Assembly: GCF_039621805.1 (NCBI RefSeq)
Contig: NZ_CP155075.1
Location: 806,001-870,000 of the forward strand
Source of the DNA: Paraburkholderia sp. PREW-6R
GTDB taxonomy: Bacteria; Pseudomonadota; Gammaproteobacteria; Burkholderiales; Burkholderiaceae
Length of the DNA: 64,000 nucleotides
Direction: 5' to 3'
In this document: piece by piece, positions 41,831-51,579 of the stretch
How positions within the stretch are numbered: the first letter of the stretch is position 1
How the letters are laid out: each line of letters opens with the position of its first letter
The notes under the pieces: generated by a model
What the model was told of the DNA's origin: nothing
What the model saw: only the letters and a program-made list of their open reading frames with translations
Database searches by the model: none
Program-made: the position numbers and the translations under genes

Positions 41831-43324
41831 TCAGCGCGATTGATCGGCCGCTGCGGGCGACGTTGCCACGTCCGCCGCATCGGCTGTGCGAGGCAATGCA
41901 CGCGCATCGGCCAGATGCCCGAGCACCGCGCTTGCCGCGACCGTCGCGGGACTGGCCAGATGCGTGCGCGTTTTCGGTCCCTGACGGTTCTCGAAATTGC
42001 GGTTGGTCGTGCTGACGACGCGCTTGCCGCCGAGCCGATCGGCGCCGCCAGTCGCGCACATCGCACAGCCCGACTCGAGCCATTCGAAGCCGGCCGCGCG
42101 AAAAATCGCGTCGATGCCGAGCGCCTCGGCTTCGGCCTTCACACGGCTCGACCCCGGCACGCAGATCGCGGTCACGCCGTCGGCCACCTTGCGTCCCCGC
42201 AACACGTCGGCAGCCACCTGCAGATCGGACAATCGCGCGTTGGTGCACGAGCCGATATAGGCAACGTCCACGGCGATGTCGTCGTAGCGCGTGCCCGGCG
42301 TCAGATGCTGATACGCAAGGGCCCGTTCGACCAGTGCGCGCGCGCCTTCGTCGTCGAATGCGCCCGGTGCGGGCACCGCGCCGTCGATTGCCGCGCTATG
42401 CTGCGGACTCGTGCCCCACGTGATCTGCGGCGCGAGCTGCGTGCAATCGATGTGGATATCGCTGTCGAATTGCGCGCCCGGGTCGCTCGGCAAGGTCTTC
42501 CAGTAAGCGACCGCCTCGTCCCACGCCGCGCCGCTCGGCGTGTATTCGCGGCCGGCGAGATACGCATAAGTGGCGTCGTCGGGCGCGACGAACGCATAGC
42601 GCGCGGCGCATTCGATCGCCATGTTGCACAGCGTCAGGCGCCCTTCGACCGGCAGCGCTTCGACGGCTTCGCCCGCGAATTCGATCGCGTAGCCAATGCC
42701 GCCATTAGCGCCGATCCGCGCGATCAGATGCAAGGCCATGTCCTTCGCGTGGACGCCCGCCGGCAGCGCGCCGTCAAACCATACGCGCATCGTTTTCGGC
42801 TTCGGTTGCACCAGCGTCTGCGTCGCGAGCACGTGCACGCCTTCGGTCGACCCGACACCCCAGCCCAGCGTGCCGACGCCGCCGACCGTGCAGGTGTGGC
42901 TGTCGCCGCAGACGAGCGTCAGCCCCGGCAACGCAAGCCCCAGTTCCGGCGAGATCACGTGCACGATGCCCTGGCGCGGATCGCCGACCTGAAACACCTG
43001 GAGTCCGTGACGCGCCGATTCGCCGACCGTCTCGGCGATCATCGACGTCGCGGTGTCGTTGCGTCCCTGGCCGGGCCGGCGGCCGGGATAGATGTTGACG
43101 ACATGGTCGATCGCGGTGAACACCTGGCGCGGACTGTCGGTCGCGCGTCGTGCCTCGTGCAACTCGCGCAGCGCCACGCCGCCTGACACCTCGTGCAGAA
43201 ACAGGCGGTCGATCTGCAGCAGATAGCTGCCGTCGCCAAAGTCTTCGATCACGTGATCGTCCCAGATCTTCTGGAAGAAAGTGCGCGCGGTGGCTGACGG
43301 ATCTGAAAGGGTGGCATCGTTCAT
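41831..43324 (-). CDS. Aconitase-family large subunit (LeuC-like), catabolic paralogue
   Basis: [4Fe-4S] hydro-lyase large subunit of 497 residues. Seen: LTLVCGDSHTCTVGGVGTLG, the first cluster cysteine in AYIGSCTNARLSDLQ, and the C-x2-C pair in SGCAMCATGGADRLGGK. The sequence after that pair (ATGGAD) departs from the usual CSMCLxxN block, in a region that helps shape the active site. The N-terminus (ARTFFQKIWDDHVIEDFGDG) replaces the typical TLFDKIW. AGGAGG lies six bases upstream. It lies in the same operon as a Rieske oxygenase and its reductase. All cluster ligands are intact, so activity is expected on a substrate other than isopropylmalate. Confidence 0.87.
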   Translation of the reverse strand: MNDATLSDPSATARTFFQKIWDDHVIEDFGDGSYLLQIDRLFLHEVSGGVALRELHEARRATDSPRQVFTAIDHVVNIYPGRRPGQGRNDTATSMIAETVGESARHGLQVFQVGDPRQGIVHVISPELGLALPGLTLVCGDSHTCTVGGVGTLGWGVGSTEGVHVLATQTLVQPKPKTMRVWFDGALPAGVHAKDMALHLIARIGANGGIGYAIEFAGEAVEALPVEGRLTLCNMAIECAARYAFVAPDDATYAYLAGREYTPSGAAWDEAVAYWKTLPSDPGAQFDSDIHIDCTQLAPQITWGTSPQHSAAIDGAVPAPGAFDDEGARALVERALAYQHLTPGTRYDDIAVDVAYIGSCTNARLSDLQVAADVLRGRKVADGVTAICVPGSSRVKAEAEALGIDAIFRAAGFEWLESGCAMCATGGADRLGGKRVVSTTNRNFENRQGPKTRTHLASPATVAASAVLGHLADARALPRTADAADVATSPAAADQSR

Positions 43325-43480
43325 TGAAAGCCTCCTGGGCTCAAACGGCGGTGGGCTCGCGGTCTCGCGTTGCGAACCAGACGTATAGGGTTCCTATCGT
43401 TCATTCCGTCGGCCAGTCATGCTACTTCGACGCACGCCGGCTTGAATGTCCGCGACAACCCTGGCATCGCGATGCGCGCG

Positions 43481-44455
43481 TCACAGGTCGAGTTCGAGAA
43501 ACGGGCTGCGGCTGCCCGAACAGCAGATCATCATCGTGTCGCCCTTCGCCTGCTCCGACGCGCTCAGCACGTGATCGCGATGATCCGGCTCGCCTGCCAG
43601 CACACGCGTTTCGCAAACGCCGCACACGCCCTGCTCGCACGACGACGGCACATCCATGCCCGCCTCGCGCAGCGCCTGCAGGATGGTGCTGCCAGGCGGA
43701 ATCACGAAGCGGCGGTCGCTGCGTACGAGCCGCACTTCGAAGCCGCCTTCGTCGGCGGCGTCGGTCGTCGCCGAGAAGCGTTCGACGTGGACGTCGGCGG
43801 GCGGCAACGCGCGGCTCGCGTCGATAAACGCATCGACCATGCGCTGCGGACCGCAGCAGTAGAACTGACTGCCGGGCGGCGCGTCCGCGACGATCGCCTG
43901 CAGATCGAGGCGCCCCTGGTCCGGGCGGTCCGAACACGCGATGCGAACCTTGTCGCCATAATCCCGCAGCGCGTCGCGAAACAGCGCGCGTGTCTCGCTG
44001 CGTACCGCGTAATGCAGTTGCCACGAAGCGCCTTCCCGTTGCAGCGCGCCGATCATGCCGAACAGCGGCGTGATGCCGATCCCGCCCGCGATCAACACGC
44101 TATGCGCCGCGCCGCGCACGAGGTGGAAATGATTGCGCGCGGCACTGACGTGAAAGACGTCGCCGACGTGCGCATCGTGCGCGAGAAAGCGCGAGCCACC
44201 GCGTCCGTCGCCTTCGGTCTGCACGGCGATGCGCAGCGTGTTCGCGTCGGCATGCGTGCCGGTGAGCGGCGGAAGCAGCGAATACTGGCGCAGCAGCGTG
44301 TCGTTCAGGCGCAGATCGATATGCGCGCCCGGCTCGAATGGCTCCATTGGCCGAGCGTCGAGCGGCGCGAATTCGTAGACGTTGACGTCTTCGGCGGCCA
44401 GCCGGATGCCGATCAACCTGACTGGCCGCATGCCGTTTGCGGAAAATGCTTTCAT
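43481..44455 (-). CDS. Phthalate dioxygenase reductase/VanB-type ferredoxin reductase
   Basis: A 324-residue electron-transfer protein that passes electrons from NAD(P)H to the Rieske oxygenase. Seen: the flavin-binding RQYSLLPP near residue 56, the nucleotide-binding VLIAGGIGITPLFGMI, and a C-terminal plant-type [2Fe-2S] domain with SSCEQGVCGVCETRVL (C-x4-C-x2-C) and a fourth cysteine in MMICCSG. This domain order (flavin, NAD, ferredoxin) is that of the phthalate dioxygenase reductase family. It lies between the porin and LeuC-like genes, 18 bases after the porin. The ribosome site is weak. Confidence 0.9.
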   Translation of the reverse strand: MKAFSANGMRPVRLIGIRLAAEDVNVYEFAPLDARPMEPFEPGAHIDLRLNDTLLRQYSLLPPLTGTHADANTLRIAVQTEGDGRGGSRFLAHDAHVGDVFHVSAARNHFHLVRGAAHSVLIAGGIGITPLFGMIGALQREGASWQLHYAVRSETRALFRDALRDYGDKVRIACSDRPDQGRLDLQAIVADAPPGSQFYCCGPQRMVDAFIDASRALPPADVHVERFSATTDAADEGGFEVRLVRSDRRFVIPPGSTILQALREAGMDVPSSCEQGVCGVCETRVLAGEPDHRDHVLSASEQAKGDTMMICCSGSRSPFLELDL

Positions 44456-44473
44456 TGGGACGTGGATGCCGGC

Positions 44474-45718
44474 TTAGAAGCGGTGAAGAATGCCCAACCG
44501 CACGACCGTCTGCCGGTCGGTCGACGACGGCGATACATTGGTCACCGAGGCCACCGCCGGTTGATTGAGCGAGTCGCGCCCGCTTGCCTGCTGATAAATG
44601 CCGATCGCGTAGACCTCGGTGCGTTTGGACAGAAGATACGCCGCCGAAACCAGCCCCTGGTGATACGTGACGCCGCCCGTCGACCCGCCCGCGCCGCTCA
44701 CGCTGCCGCCGTGCAGATAATCGTACGCGGCGGCCACCTGGATGCTCGGCGTGATTGCGTAGCTGCCGTTGATTTCGGCATCGTTGAAGATGGCCGTGCC
44801 GCGGTAGCGCAGCGGATTGGGCCCCGAGTTCAGGTCGCCGAGATTGTTGAACGAGATGTGGCTGAAGACCGCGCCGATCGTCGCCGGGCCGATCTGGTAT
44901 TTCGCACCGCCCTCTGCAATGCTCAACGAATGTGCGGACGAAAATCCGGCGTAGACCGGATTCGATTGCGCGGCTGTCGCCGACCCTACCGAACCGAGAT
45001 TGTCCGAGGTCGCCGGACCGGACGTGCCGCCGGTGCCGAAGTACGACAGATTCGGATTGCGCGCGCTGGTGTAGCCCGCCGCAACCGTCAGTGGACCGCT
45101 CGCGAAGCTGAGCGCGCCCGACAGGAATTGCCGGTTCGTCACGTCGCCCGCCACGCCGCCCAGACCGTACATGCCAGCCGCGGTGAAGCCGTCGAAGGTC
45201 GCGGATTTGAATTTGATGGTGTTGTTGATACGCTGCGAATGACCGAGATCGTCGATGTCGTCCGGATGCGCGCCCAGATGCCCGGGCACCGAATTGGCCA
45301 CCGAGGTCGTGAACACGAAGTCGGTCATCGGATTGTATTGGCGTCCGAGCGTCACCGTGCCGAGCGGCGACGACAGGCCGACGAACGCCTGCCGCCCGAA
45401 CTCGAGTCCGCCCTGCGCAAGCGTGCCCGTGTTGATGTTGAAGCCGTTCTCCAGCGTGAAGATGGCCTTCAGACCGGCGCCGAGATCTTCTGTGCCCTGC
45501 AGGCCCCAGCGCGAGCCGCCGATACCGGCGGCGCCGTCCATCATCGCCCATTGGCTCTTGCCGTTATGCGCGCCGCCGACGGTGCCGGTTTGCGAGCTGT
45601 TCGAATACATCAATCCCTCGTCAATCAATCCATACAGCGTGACGCTGCTTTGCGCATTTGCGTGCGTGGCCGCTGCAAGAGCGCACGCTATCAGACCGAG
45701 TCTCCAGTGCTTTTTCAT
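44474..45718 (-). CDS. Gram-negative outer-membrane porin (OmpC/porin_4 type)
   Basis: A 414-residue trimeric porin. Seen: a signal peptide (MKKHWRLGLIACALAAATHA, cleavage at NAQ), the N-terminal strand SSVTLYGLIDEGLMYSN typical of Burkholderiaceae porins, GSRWGLQGTEDLGAGLKAIF, and a terminal phenylalanine (VRLGILHRF) needed for outer-membrane assembly. Being within the Rieske operon suggests it widens uptake of the aromatic substrate. It lies 130 bases from the upstream MFS gene and 18 from the reductase. Confidence 0.92.
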   Translation of the reverse strand: MKKHWRLGLIACALAAATHANAQSSVTLYGLIDEGLMYSNSSQTGTVGGAHNGKSQWAMMDGAAGIGGSRWGLQGTEDLGAGLKAIFTLENGFNINTGTLAQGGLEFGRQAFVGLSSPLGTVTLGRQYNPMTDFVFTTSVANSVPGHLGAHPDDIDDLGHSQRINNTIKFKSATFDGFTAAGMYGLGGVAGDVTNRQFLSGALSFASGPLTVAAGYTSARNPNLSYFGTGGTSGPATSDNLGSVGSATAAQSNPVYAGFSSAHSLSIAEGGAKYQIGPATIGAVFSHISFNNLGDLNSGPNPLRYRGTAIFNDAEINGSYAITPSIQVAAAYDYLHGGSVSGAGGSTGGVTYHQGLVSAAYLLSKRTEVYAIGIYQQASGRDSLNQPAVASVTNVSPSSTDRQTVVRLGILHRF

Positions 45719-45848
45719 ATTGGTTTTGATCCCAAACGTTATGGACTAGCCGGGTGGGGCCCGGTTTTCGTTTTCATCGTCGATTCGCGTTGAAACGCCG
45801 CCGCCGCGACGGCAGGCGGGTGCATCGGTGCAGCCGTACATGCGTGTG

Positions 45849-47201
45849 TTACGAAACCGCCACCGTCGCCTTCGCGCGCTTCATGCGGAACGCCAGCGTC
45901 AGCACCGCCACGCTCGCCAGCAGGAAGACGCCGCAAACGATCGGAAAGCCCGCCGTCAGGCTGCCCATCGAGCCCTGTACGCGCCCGATCATGGCGATCA
46001 CGACGAAACCCGTCATGCTGCCCATTGCGTTGATGAACGCGAGCCCGGTCGCGGTGATTTCGCGCGGCAGATACGATTGCGGCATGGTCCAGAAAATCGT
46101 GTTGACCGAATACACCGCGAGATTGGCGATCACGAATCCGGCGATGGTCAGCGAAGGCGTGCCGGACGCGGTGACGATCGCGTAGCCGAGCGTGGCGACC
46201 AGCAGCAGCACGAACGTGTGATAGATGCGCTCGCGCTTGCGGTCCGAATGGCGGCTGATGAAATACATGCCGATCACCGCGGTCAGCGGCGGAATTGCAG
46301 AGATCGGCCCGATCAGATGCAGGGGCAAGCCGAACGAACGCACGATCTGCGGCAGCCATGCGCCGAGCGTCGCGAGTCCGCTGTAGATGCCGGTATTGAC
46401 CGCTGCGAGCAGCAGCACGGTCGGATGCTTGACCGCGTCCCACAGCCGCGCGTGCGGCTGACTGCCGGCCAGCATCGCTTCGCGATCGATGGTGGTTTGC
46501 AGCCAGCCGCGTTCCTCGGGCGTGAGCCAGTGCGCTTGCGCGGGCTTGTCGGTCAGATAGAACAGCGTGACGATGCCGAGCGCGATGGCCGGAAATCCTT
46601 CGAGCAGAAAGAGCCATTTCCAGCCGGCCAGCCCAAGCACGCCGTTCAGTTGCAGGATCGAGCCGGAGAGGATCGACGCGACCGCGTAAGACGCCGGAAT
46701 CGCGTAAGCGAACACCGCGTTGTAGCGCGCGCGGTAGGCGTAGGGAAACCAGTAGCTGATATAGACCAGCATGCCGGGCGCAAGACCCGCTTCCGCCGCG
46801 CCAAGCAGCGCGCGCGCCATGTAGAACGTGGTCGGGCCATGCACGAACGCCATCGCCATCTGCGCGAGACCCCACAGGATCGCGATGCGCGCGAGCGTAC
46901 GGCGCGCGCCGTAGCGCGCCAGCACCATGTTGCTCGGCACTTCGAGCAGCGAATACGCGAGAAAGAACACGCCGACGCCAATGCCGAAAGTCGCGCTCGT
47001 CAGCCCGAGATCCTTGTTCATCTGCAACGCGGCGAAGCCGAGATTGCCGCGATCGAGCACCGCGACGAAGTTCAGCGCGAAGATCAGCCAGGTCATGCGG
47101 CGGCCGACCTTGCGGATCGTCTCCGGGTGATCGTCGGCCCGGTCGGCGAGTCGCCCAAGTGCGTCGGGTAACTCGCCTCGTGCGTCGGCGCGAGGTTCCA
47201 T
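45849..47201 (-). CDS. MFS transporter, ACS family
   Basis: Carrier of 450 residues with about 12 spans. Seen: LIFALNFVAVLDRGNLGFAA, VPSNMVLARYGARRTLARIA, AAEAGLAPGMLVYISYWFPY and WLFLLEGFPAIALGI. It is closely similar in these blocks to the ACS carrier at the end of the same operon, so the two are probably paralogues. The frame continues 43 codons upstream. The start used has GGAG nine bases upstream and avoids an Arg/Pro-rich non-protein-like extension. It lies between the Rieske and porin genes. The likely substrate is the aromatic acid attacked by the oxygenase. Confidence 0.88.
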   Translation of the reverse strand: MEPRADARGELPDALGRLADRADDHPETIRKVGRRMTWLIFALNFVAVLDRGNLGFAALQMNKDLGLTSATFGIGVGVFFLAYSLLEVPSNMVLARYGARRTLARIAILWGLAQMAMAFVHGPTTFYMARALLGAAEAGLAPGMLVYISYWFPYAYRARYNAVFAYAIPASYAVASILSGSILQLNGVLGLAGWKWLFLLEGFPAIALGIVTLFYLTDKPAQAHWLTPEERGWLQTTIDREAMLAGSQPHARLWDAVKHPTVLLLAAVNTGIYSGLATLGAWLPQIVRSFGLPLHLIGPISAIPPLTAVIGMYFISRHSDRKRERIYHTFVLLLVATLGYAIVTASGTPSLTIAGFVIANLAVYSVNTIFWTMPQSYLPREITATGLAFINAMGSMTGFVVIAMIGRVQGSMGSLTAGFPIVCGVFLLASVAVLTLAFRMKRAKATVAVS

Positions 47202-47347
47202 GTGGGGTGTCTCCGTATCGTCGATATCGTGAGCCCGCCGCGCGCCTTCGTCGGGCGCGCATGTCGGGCGTGTCGGTCCTGCCGGTTGCCGGGCTTCGCG
47301 CGTCTGCGCCGCTTCGCTTGCGGGCTCCAATGCGCCGGCGCGTCAGT

Positions 47348-48667
47348 TCACACCGATTGCGGCTCGGGCTGCGCCGGCATGCGCACCGCCTCGCCGAGCT
47401 TCTGCTCGTAGGCCGCAACCCAGTCGAGCTTGTCGGAGGCGAGGAACGATCCGCCGCGTGCGCCGCGATACGCGTCGGGATCGTCGACGATGGCGGGCGT
47501 TTCATTGTTTGCGTCAAGCGCTCGCGCGGCCTGCAGCAGACGCCGGCGCGTGACCATGATCATGCGATCGCTCGCGGCAAGATGCTCGAAGGTGCGATCG
47601 ACGACGGCCCCCATGCTTTCGATCACCGCCTGATCCTGGCGTCCGATCCCCTGGATGCCGGTGAAGCTGATCGTGCGTTGTGCGTCGCGATCGATGAAGT
47701 AATCGTTGTCGACGTTGGCGGCCAGACGCCAGCGGCCATACCAGTCGTGGGTGCGCGGCAGGAAATCGCTTTCGGGCGCGAGACCGGGAATCGGCTCGCC
47801 GCTCTTGAGGTTCTGCAGCGGCATGGTTCGCTTGTTCCACGCGACGCGATATGACATCGTGTGTTCGTCGTCCATCGGCACGTTGATCGTGCACGCGATC
47901 AGATCGTCGAAATCGCCGTTCGGCGTGAACGTGATGAACGGAAACAGGAAATGCGCGAACCGGTAGTAACGCTCGCCCTCGTCGGCCGCGCGATACGCGG
48001 CATACATCGTGCCCCATGGCGTTTCCTTGACGCTGTATTCGGGCGCGCGGCCGATGATTCCCCATTTGTGCATCGAGTCAGGATCGACGTCGTCGGCTTC
48101 GAGACTGCCGATATGCAGAAACCCGAAATGCGATGTGTCGATGTCGCCTTCCGCCGATTGCAGCCAGTTGCAATCGCGCTGATGCACGAAGATCGAACGC
48201 TCGGCAGCGGGAATCTGCAATGCGTCGATATTCGGAAATTCGGGCGGCGTGTCGCGCGGGCCCATGTACGCCCATACCATGCCGGACCGTTCCAGCACCT
48301 TGAAGGCACGCGCCTTCACGCGATGCTTGAAGTCCTGCTCGGGCGGCACGTTGGGCATGTCGATGCAATTGCCTTCGACGTCGAATTTCCAGCCGTGATA
48401 CACACAACGCACGCCGCCCTGTTCGTTGCGGCCGAAATACATCGACGCGCAGCGATGCGGACAACGATGATCCATCACGCCGACCTTGCCCGCCGTGTCG
48501 CGGAACGCAATCAGCTTTTCGCCGAGCAGCATGATGCGCAGCGGTTCGGCATCGGCAGTCAGTTCCGACGACAGACACACGGGAATCCAGAATTGCCGCA
48601 TCAGCTTGCCCATCGGTTTGTCGGGACCGACCTGGGTGAGGATGGCGTTGTCGGATGCGCTCAGCAT
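47348..48667 (-). CDS. Rieske-type aromatic ring-hydroxylating/demethylating oxygenase, phthalate 4,5-dioxygenase-like
   Basis: Oxygenase component of 439 residues. Seen: Rieske ligands Cys69 and His71 (CPHRCASMYFG) and Cys88 and His91 (CVYHGWKFD), and the mononuclear iron ligands in EGDIDTSHFGFLH (D177-x2-H180-x4-H185). The N-terminus (MLSASDNAILTQVGPDKPMG) matches the phthalate 4,5-dioxygenase group. It is the first gene of the operon. AGGAG lies six bases upstream. Its electron donor is the reductase encoded three genes later. The reaction is probably dioxygenation or O-demethylation of an aromatic acid. Which ring is attacked cannot be told from sequence. Confidence 0.92.
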   Translation of the reverse strand: MLSASDNAILTQVGPDKPMGKLMRQFWIPVCLSSELTADAEPLRIMLLGEKLIAFRDTAGKVGVMDHRCPHRCASMYFGRNEQGGVRCVYHGWKFDVEGNCIDMPNVPPEQDFKHRVKARAFKVLERSGMVWAYMGPRDTPPEFPNIDALQIPAAERSIFVHQRDCNWLQSAEGDIDTSHFGFLHIGSLEADDVDPDSMHKWGIIGRAPEYSVKETPWGTMYAAYRAADEGERYYRFAHFLFPFITFTPNGDFDDLIACTINVPMDDEHTMSYRVAWNKRTMPLQNLKSGEPIPGLAPESDFLPRTHDWYGRWRLAANVDNDYFIDRDAQRTISFTGIQGIGRQDQAVIESMGAVVDRTFEHLAASDRMIMVTRRRLLQAARALDANNETPAIVDDPDAYRGARGGSFLASDKLDWVAAYEQKLGEAVRMPAQPEPQSV

Positions 48668-48897
48668 GCTGTTCTCCTGATTGGGGATGAATTGGCGACG
48701 CCCGGGCGTCTACGTATTGGAAGCGGGGCGCCCAATCGCGGCAGCGCAAAGCCGACGATCCATGTCGACGAATCGGCGTGCGGGCAATCGCGGATTGGCG
48801 CTCCGGCATTGTTGTTGCACGATAAGGTTGGTTTCCTGAGCGAACAAGAAGACAGCGGGAAATCACTTTTCCTGCTGCTGGAAAACCGGAGTCGAAT
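48668..48897. promoter_or_regulatory. Divergent promoter region, Rieske operon and LysR gene
   Basis: This 230-base interval lies between outward-reading genes. It contains a loose inverted pair, GCGCCCAATCGCG (48728-48740) and CGCGGATTGGCGC (48789-48801), about five helical turns apart. This could be a LysR tetramer site but is imperfect. Confidence 0.35.
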
Positions 48898-49833
48898 TTG
48901 GATTACTGGAATCAGTTGCGCCTGTTCATTCAGATCGCCGAAACGGGCAGCATGACGAAAGCCGCCGAGGCGCTCGGGCAGTCGAACGCGGCAGCGAGCC
49001 GTTACCTTGCGGAACTCGAACGCCGCCTGTCGGTGCGGCTCGTCGAACGCAATACGCGGCGGCTCTGGCTGACCGAGTCCGGCGAAGTGTTCTATGGCCG
49101 TTGCAAGAACGCCGTGGCCGAGATCGATGCCGCGGAACAGGCGGCGGCCGCTGCGGCCCACAGCATCGACGGCAACCTGCGCGTGACGGGGCCGCTATCG
49201 TTTTGCATGCAGCATATCGGCCCCATCCTGCCGCTATTCGCGATGCGATACCCGAAGCTGACTGTCGAAGTCATCGCCGCCAATCGCTATGACAACATCA
49301 TCGATAGCGGGATCGACGTGGCTTTTCGCACCCGCTATGCGGAGCCGGATTCCGGCATCACGGTACGCCGCCTCGCGCGCACGCATCGCGCGGTCGTCGC
49401 ATCGCCTGCTTATCTCGCGCAGCATGGAACGCCCGACCATCCGGACGAGCTCGATCGTCACCGATTCCTGACGTATCTGCATTCGAGCTATCCAAAGGAC
49501 GTGCACTTCGAGCGCAACGGCGAGACGGTGACGAAAGTGATACAGGGGATCGCGAGCGCGAACGAAGCGCAGATTCTCCGGCAGGCGGCGCTAGGCGGGA
49601 TGGGCATGCTGGTGCAGCCCAATTACCTGCATTACGACGACCTTCAGCGCGGCACGCTGGTGCGCGTCCTGGCCGACTGGAATTTGCCGTCGATGGATAT
49701 CAACATCGCGTACCCAAGCCGCAGCTATCTGCCGGCACGCTCACGCGTGTTCATCGATTTTGTGATCGAACACTTCGCACAGATGCGCTACGAGGATAAG
49801 TGGACTGACCGCTTTAACGCGCCGGCTTCGTGA
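48898..49833 (+). CDS. LysR-family transcriptional regulator
   Basis: Regulator of 311 residues. Seen: the helix-turn-helix in FIQIAETGSMTKAAEALG, then SNAAASRYLAELERRLSVRL, and a ligand-binding domain with NLRVTGPLSFCMQHIGPILP and DVAFRTRYAEPDSGIT. It starts with TTG, with GGAG six bases upstream. It is divergent from the Rieske operon and is its likely activator, responding to the aromatic substrate or an intermediate. The divergent layout with a catabolic operon repeats that of regions 1 and 2. Confidence 0.9.
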   Translation: MDYWNQLRLFIQIAETGSMTKAAEALGQSNAAASRYLAELERRLSVRLVERNTRRLWLTESGEVFYGRCKNAVAEIDAAEQAAAAAAHSIDGNLRVTGPLSFCMQHIGPILPLFAMRYPKLTVEVIAANRYDNIIDSGIDVAFRTRYAEPDSGITVRRLARTHRAVVASPAYLAQHGTPDHPDELDRHRFLTYLHSSYPKDVHFERNGETVTKVIQGIASANEAQILRQAALGGMGMLVQPNYLHYDDLQRGTLVRVLADWNLPSMDINIAYPSRSYLPARSRVFIDFVIEHFAQMRYEDKWTDRFNAPAS

Positions 49834-49873
49834 CGGCTTGAGCGGTTCGAGCATTTTTCAATCGCGAGATTGA

Positions 49874-50782
49874 TCACTTCGGATTAACGGCGAACAGGCA
49901 AACAATCACGTCGCTTTGAAAGAGCTTCGTAAATGGCAGTATCGCCATCGCGCCGATGTATTGCAGGTACATGTTCAGAGTGGATTCATGTGTTGAGTAT
50001 CGCATCCGCTCCAGCATCCCCTTAGCGCGAATAGAGGGCAACTGGACCTCGCGGACTAGCCGCATTTGATGCTTGTCGACAAGCTCCGCCAGGTTCCGCG
50101 TCCCGAAAAAATGGACGTGCGGTGACGGGAAACCTTTTTGCCACATCCGTTCGAACGGGCTCGTCCACCCCATTGCCGCGAAAAACTTGGATACGCGGTA
50201 AAACAGACCTTTGCTGTTCGGCAGATTGAGCACGAGCACACCACCGGGATTCAGGCGCTCGCGGCACGCGGCAAGTGCGGAATCAATATCCGGGATGTGC
50301 TCGATCACGTCGTTAAAGACGATAGCGTCAAACGTCTCTCCGGGAAGCAACGCTTGGGGGAAATATCCGCCCCTTACCGGCAGACCTTTTGCCGCTGTCT
50401 TCGCGCGGACCGCTTCGTCTGGTTCAATGCCTAACACGTCAAATCGACCTGCGGCCTGTTCGAGAAACCAGCCGTGTGCGCAGCCTACATCAAGTAGTTT
50501 TTTCGCTGCAACGGGCAGGTTCGCAGCAATGAGCCCGACGACCTCCCGGAAGTTCTCAGTTCGGATGGCCCTGAGCCCGGCCTCTCTATCCGCCTCGTCG
50601 ATGGCGTTATGCGCGCTGCTATCGTTAATTGCAGGCTGTAGGTCGCCTGCCTCATATCCGCATCTGGCGCATACATAGTGCCAATGCTGAACGCCCTGAC
50701 GCATTCCACCGCCGCATACCAGACAGTCTGCCTTGTTTGCGAAAGCATCAGAAGCGCGTTGCATCATCGCTCTTTTTTGCAT
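49874..50782 (-). CDS. SAM-dependent methyltransferase with N-terminal zinc-finger-like cysteines
   Basis: A 302-residue class I methyltransferase. The N-terminus carries two CxxC pairs (CLVCGG, CARCGYEAGD), as in methyltransferases that modify sugars or cell-surface polymers. The SAM fold shows KKLLDVGCAHGWFLEQAAG, FDVLGIEPD, and FDAIVFNDVIEHIPD. The C-terminal part is helical with hydrophobic stretches (YLQYIGAMAILPF). AAGGAAA precedes the start. No glycosyltransferase neighbours are present. It stands alone at the edge of a gene-poor region. The substrate is unknown. Confidence 0.85.
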   Translation of the reverse strand: MQKRAMMQRASDAFANKADCLVCGGGMRQGVQHWHYVCARCGYEAGDLQPAINDSSAHNAIDEADREAGLRAIRTENFREVVGLIAANLPVAAKKLLDVGCAHGWFLEQAAGRFDVLGIEPDEAVRAKTAAKGLPVRGGYFPQALLPGETFDAIVFNDVIEHIPDIDSALAACRERLNPGGVLVLNLPNSKGLFYRVSKFFAAMGWTSPFERMWQKGFPSPHVHFFGTRNLAELVDKHQMRLVREVQLPSIRAKGMLERMRYSTHESTLNMYLQYIGAMAILPFTKLFQSDVIVCLFAVNPK

Positions 50783-51579
50783 GCGTTTTCCTTAAAGGAA
50801 ATGCCGTTGGCTCAGGCTGACGCTAGATGTTAGCCGAAAATCGGACGCATGCCGCTTTTTTATCGGCCGCTTAAGAGCAGCTTTTTTATTGGCGATTGAC
50901 CGGATGGATTGGACGGCAATTGGCGAAGCATCGGCGAATCTGCACGGCGTCGTGGGCTATCTGCGGCAGAGCGGTCGACATTAATGCGCGAATCGACGTC
51001 TCACTGGATGCCCGTTCAGGACGTGGTTCACATAGTGAGGAAATACGCGAAAAACGAATTCGCGACCACCGGACGGTGGGGTCGGGTCCAGTATAGCCAC
51101 TCGGTTAGCACTCATGTAACCGCATCAATTTCGGACTCTGACCGCACGGGCGGCAGCCTGAAGACCTTCCGAGTGCGAACGTCAGGCATCCATGTCCGCG
51201 AGTAAAGCAATCTGCACAGGCTGCGAGGCAAACCCGAATGACGCCAGTTGGGATACGTTCAGCCTGTTCCCGAGGGCAGATTTTGATTAGCAGCCGGAGA
51301 TTCAGAAAGACCGGTCGGAAACTTGAGGGAGCACCGTAATCGCTGCGCGCAGACGGGGGCGGTTAACGACCCGGGCGAACCTTCGGAATTACCGGGACCG
51401 CCCGTTCAAAATGCGCTGTGGCGCCCAGGTGACTGGAGATTCGACGAGGAACATCAGGGGGATTTCTTCTGCCTAAAAAAGTTGGAGACGGTGCATCTTT
51501 TAGATAAGTGTCGGTTGCAAGCAGCGCCGCAGAGTGTTGCTTCTGTCGAACGACAAATCTCCACGTTTGCAAGAGCCAG
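50783..51579. other. Gene-poor region
   Basis: About 800 bases without a supportable gene. The clearest short frame is 51192-51290 (32 codons, MSASKAICTGCEANPNDASW), with only a weak AGG upstream. Composition is less GC-rich than the catabolic operons. No repeat or hairpin is notable. Confidence 0.4.

Noticed and set aside
43370..45793. An 807-codon plus-strand frame over the reductase and porin genes
   Set aside because: The opposite strand carries clear reductase and porin motifs, and the frame translates to low-complexity Arg-rich sequence.
51192..51290. A 32-codon frame MSASKAICTGCEANPNDASW
   Set aside because: Only a weak AGG upstream and no neighbour to support it.
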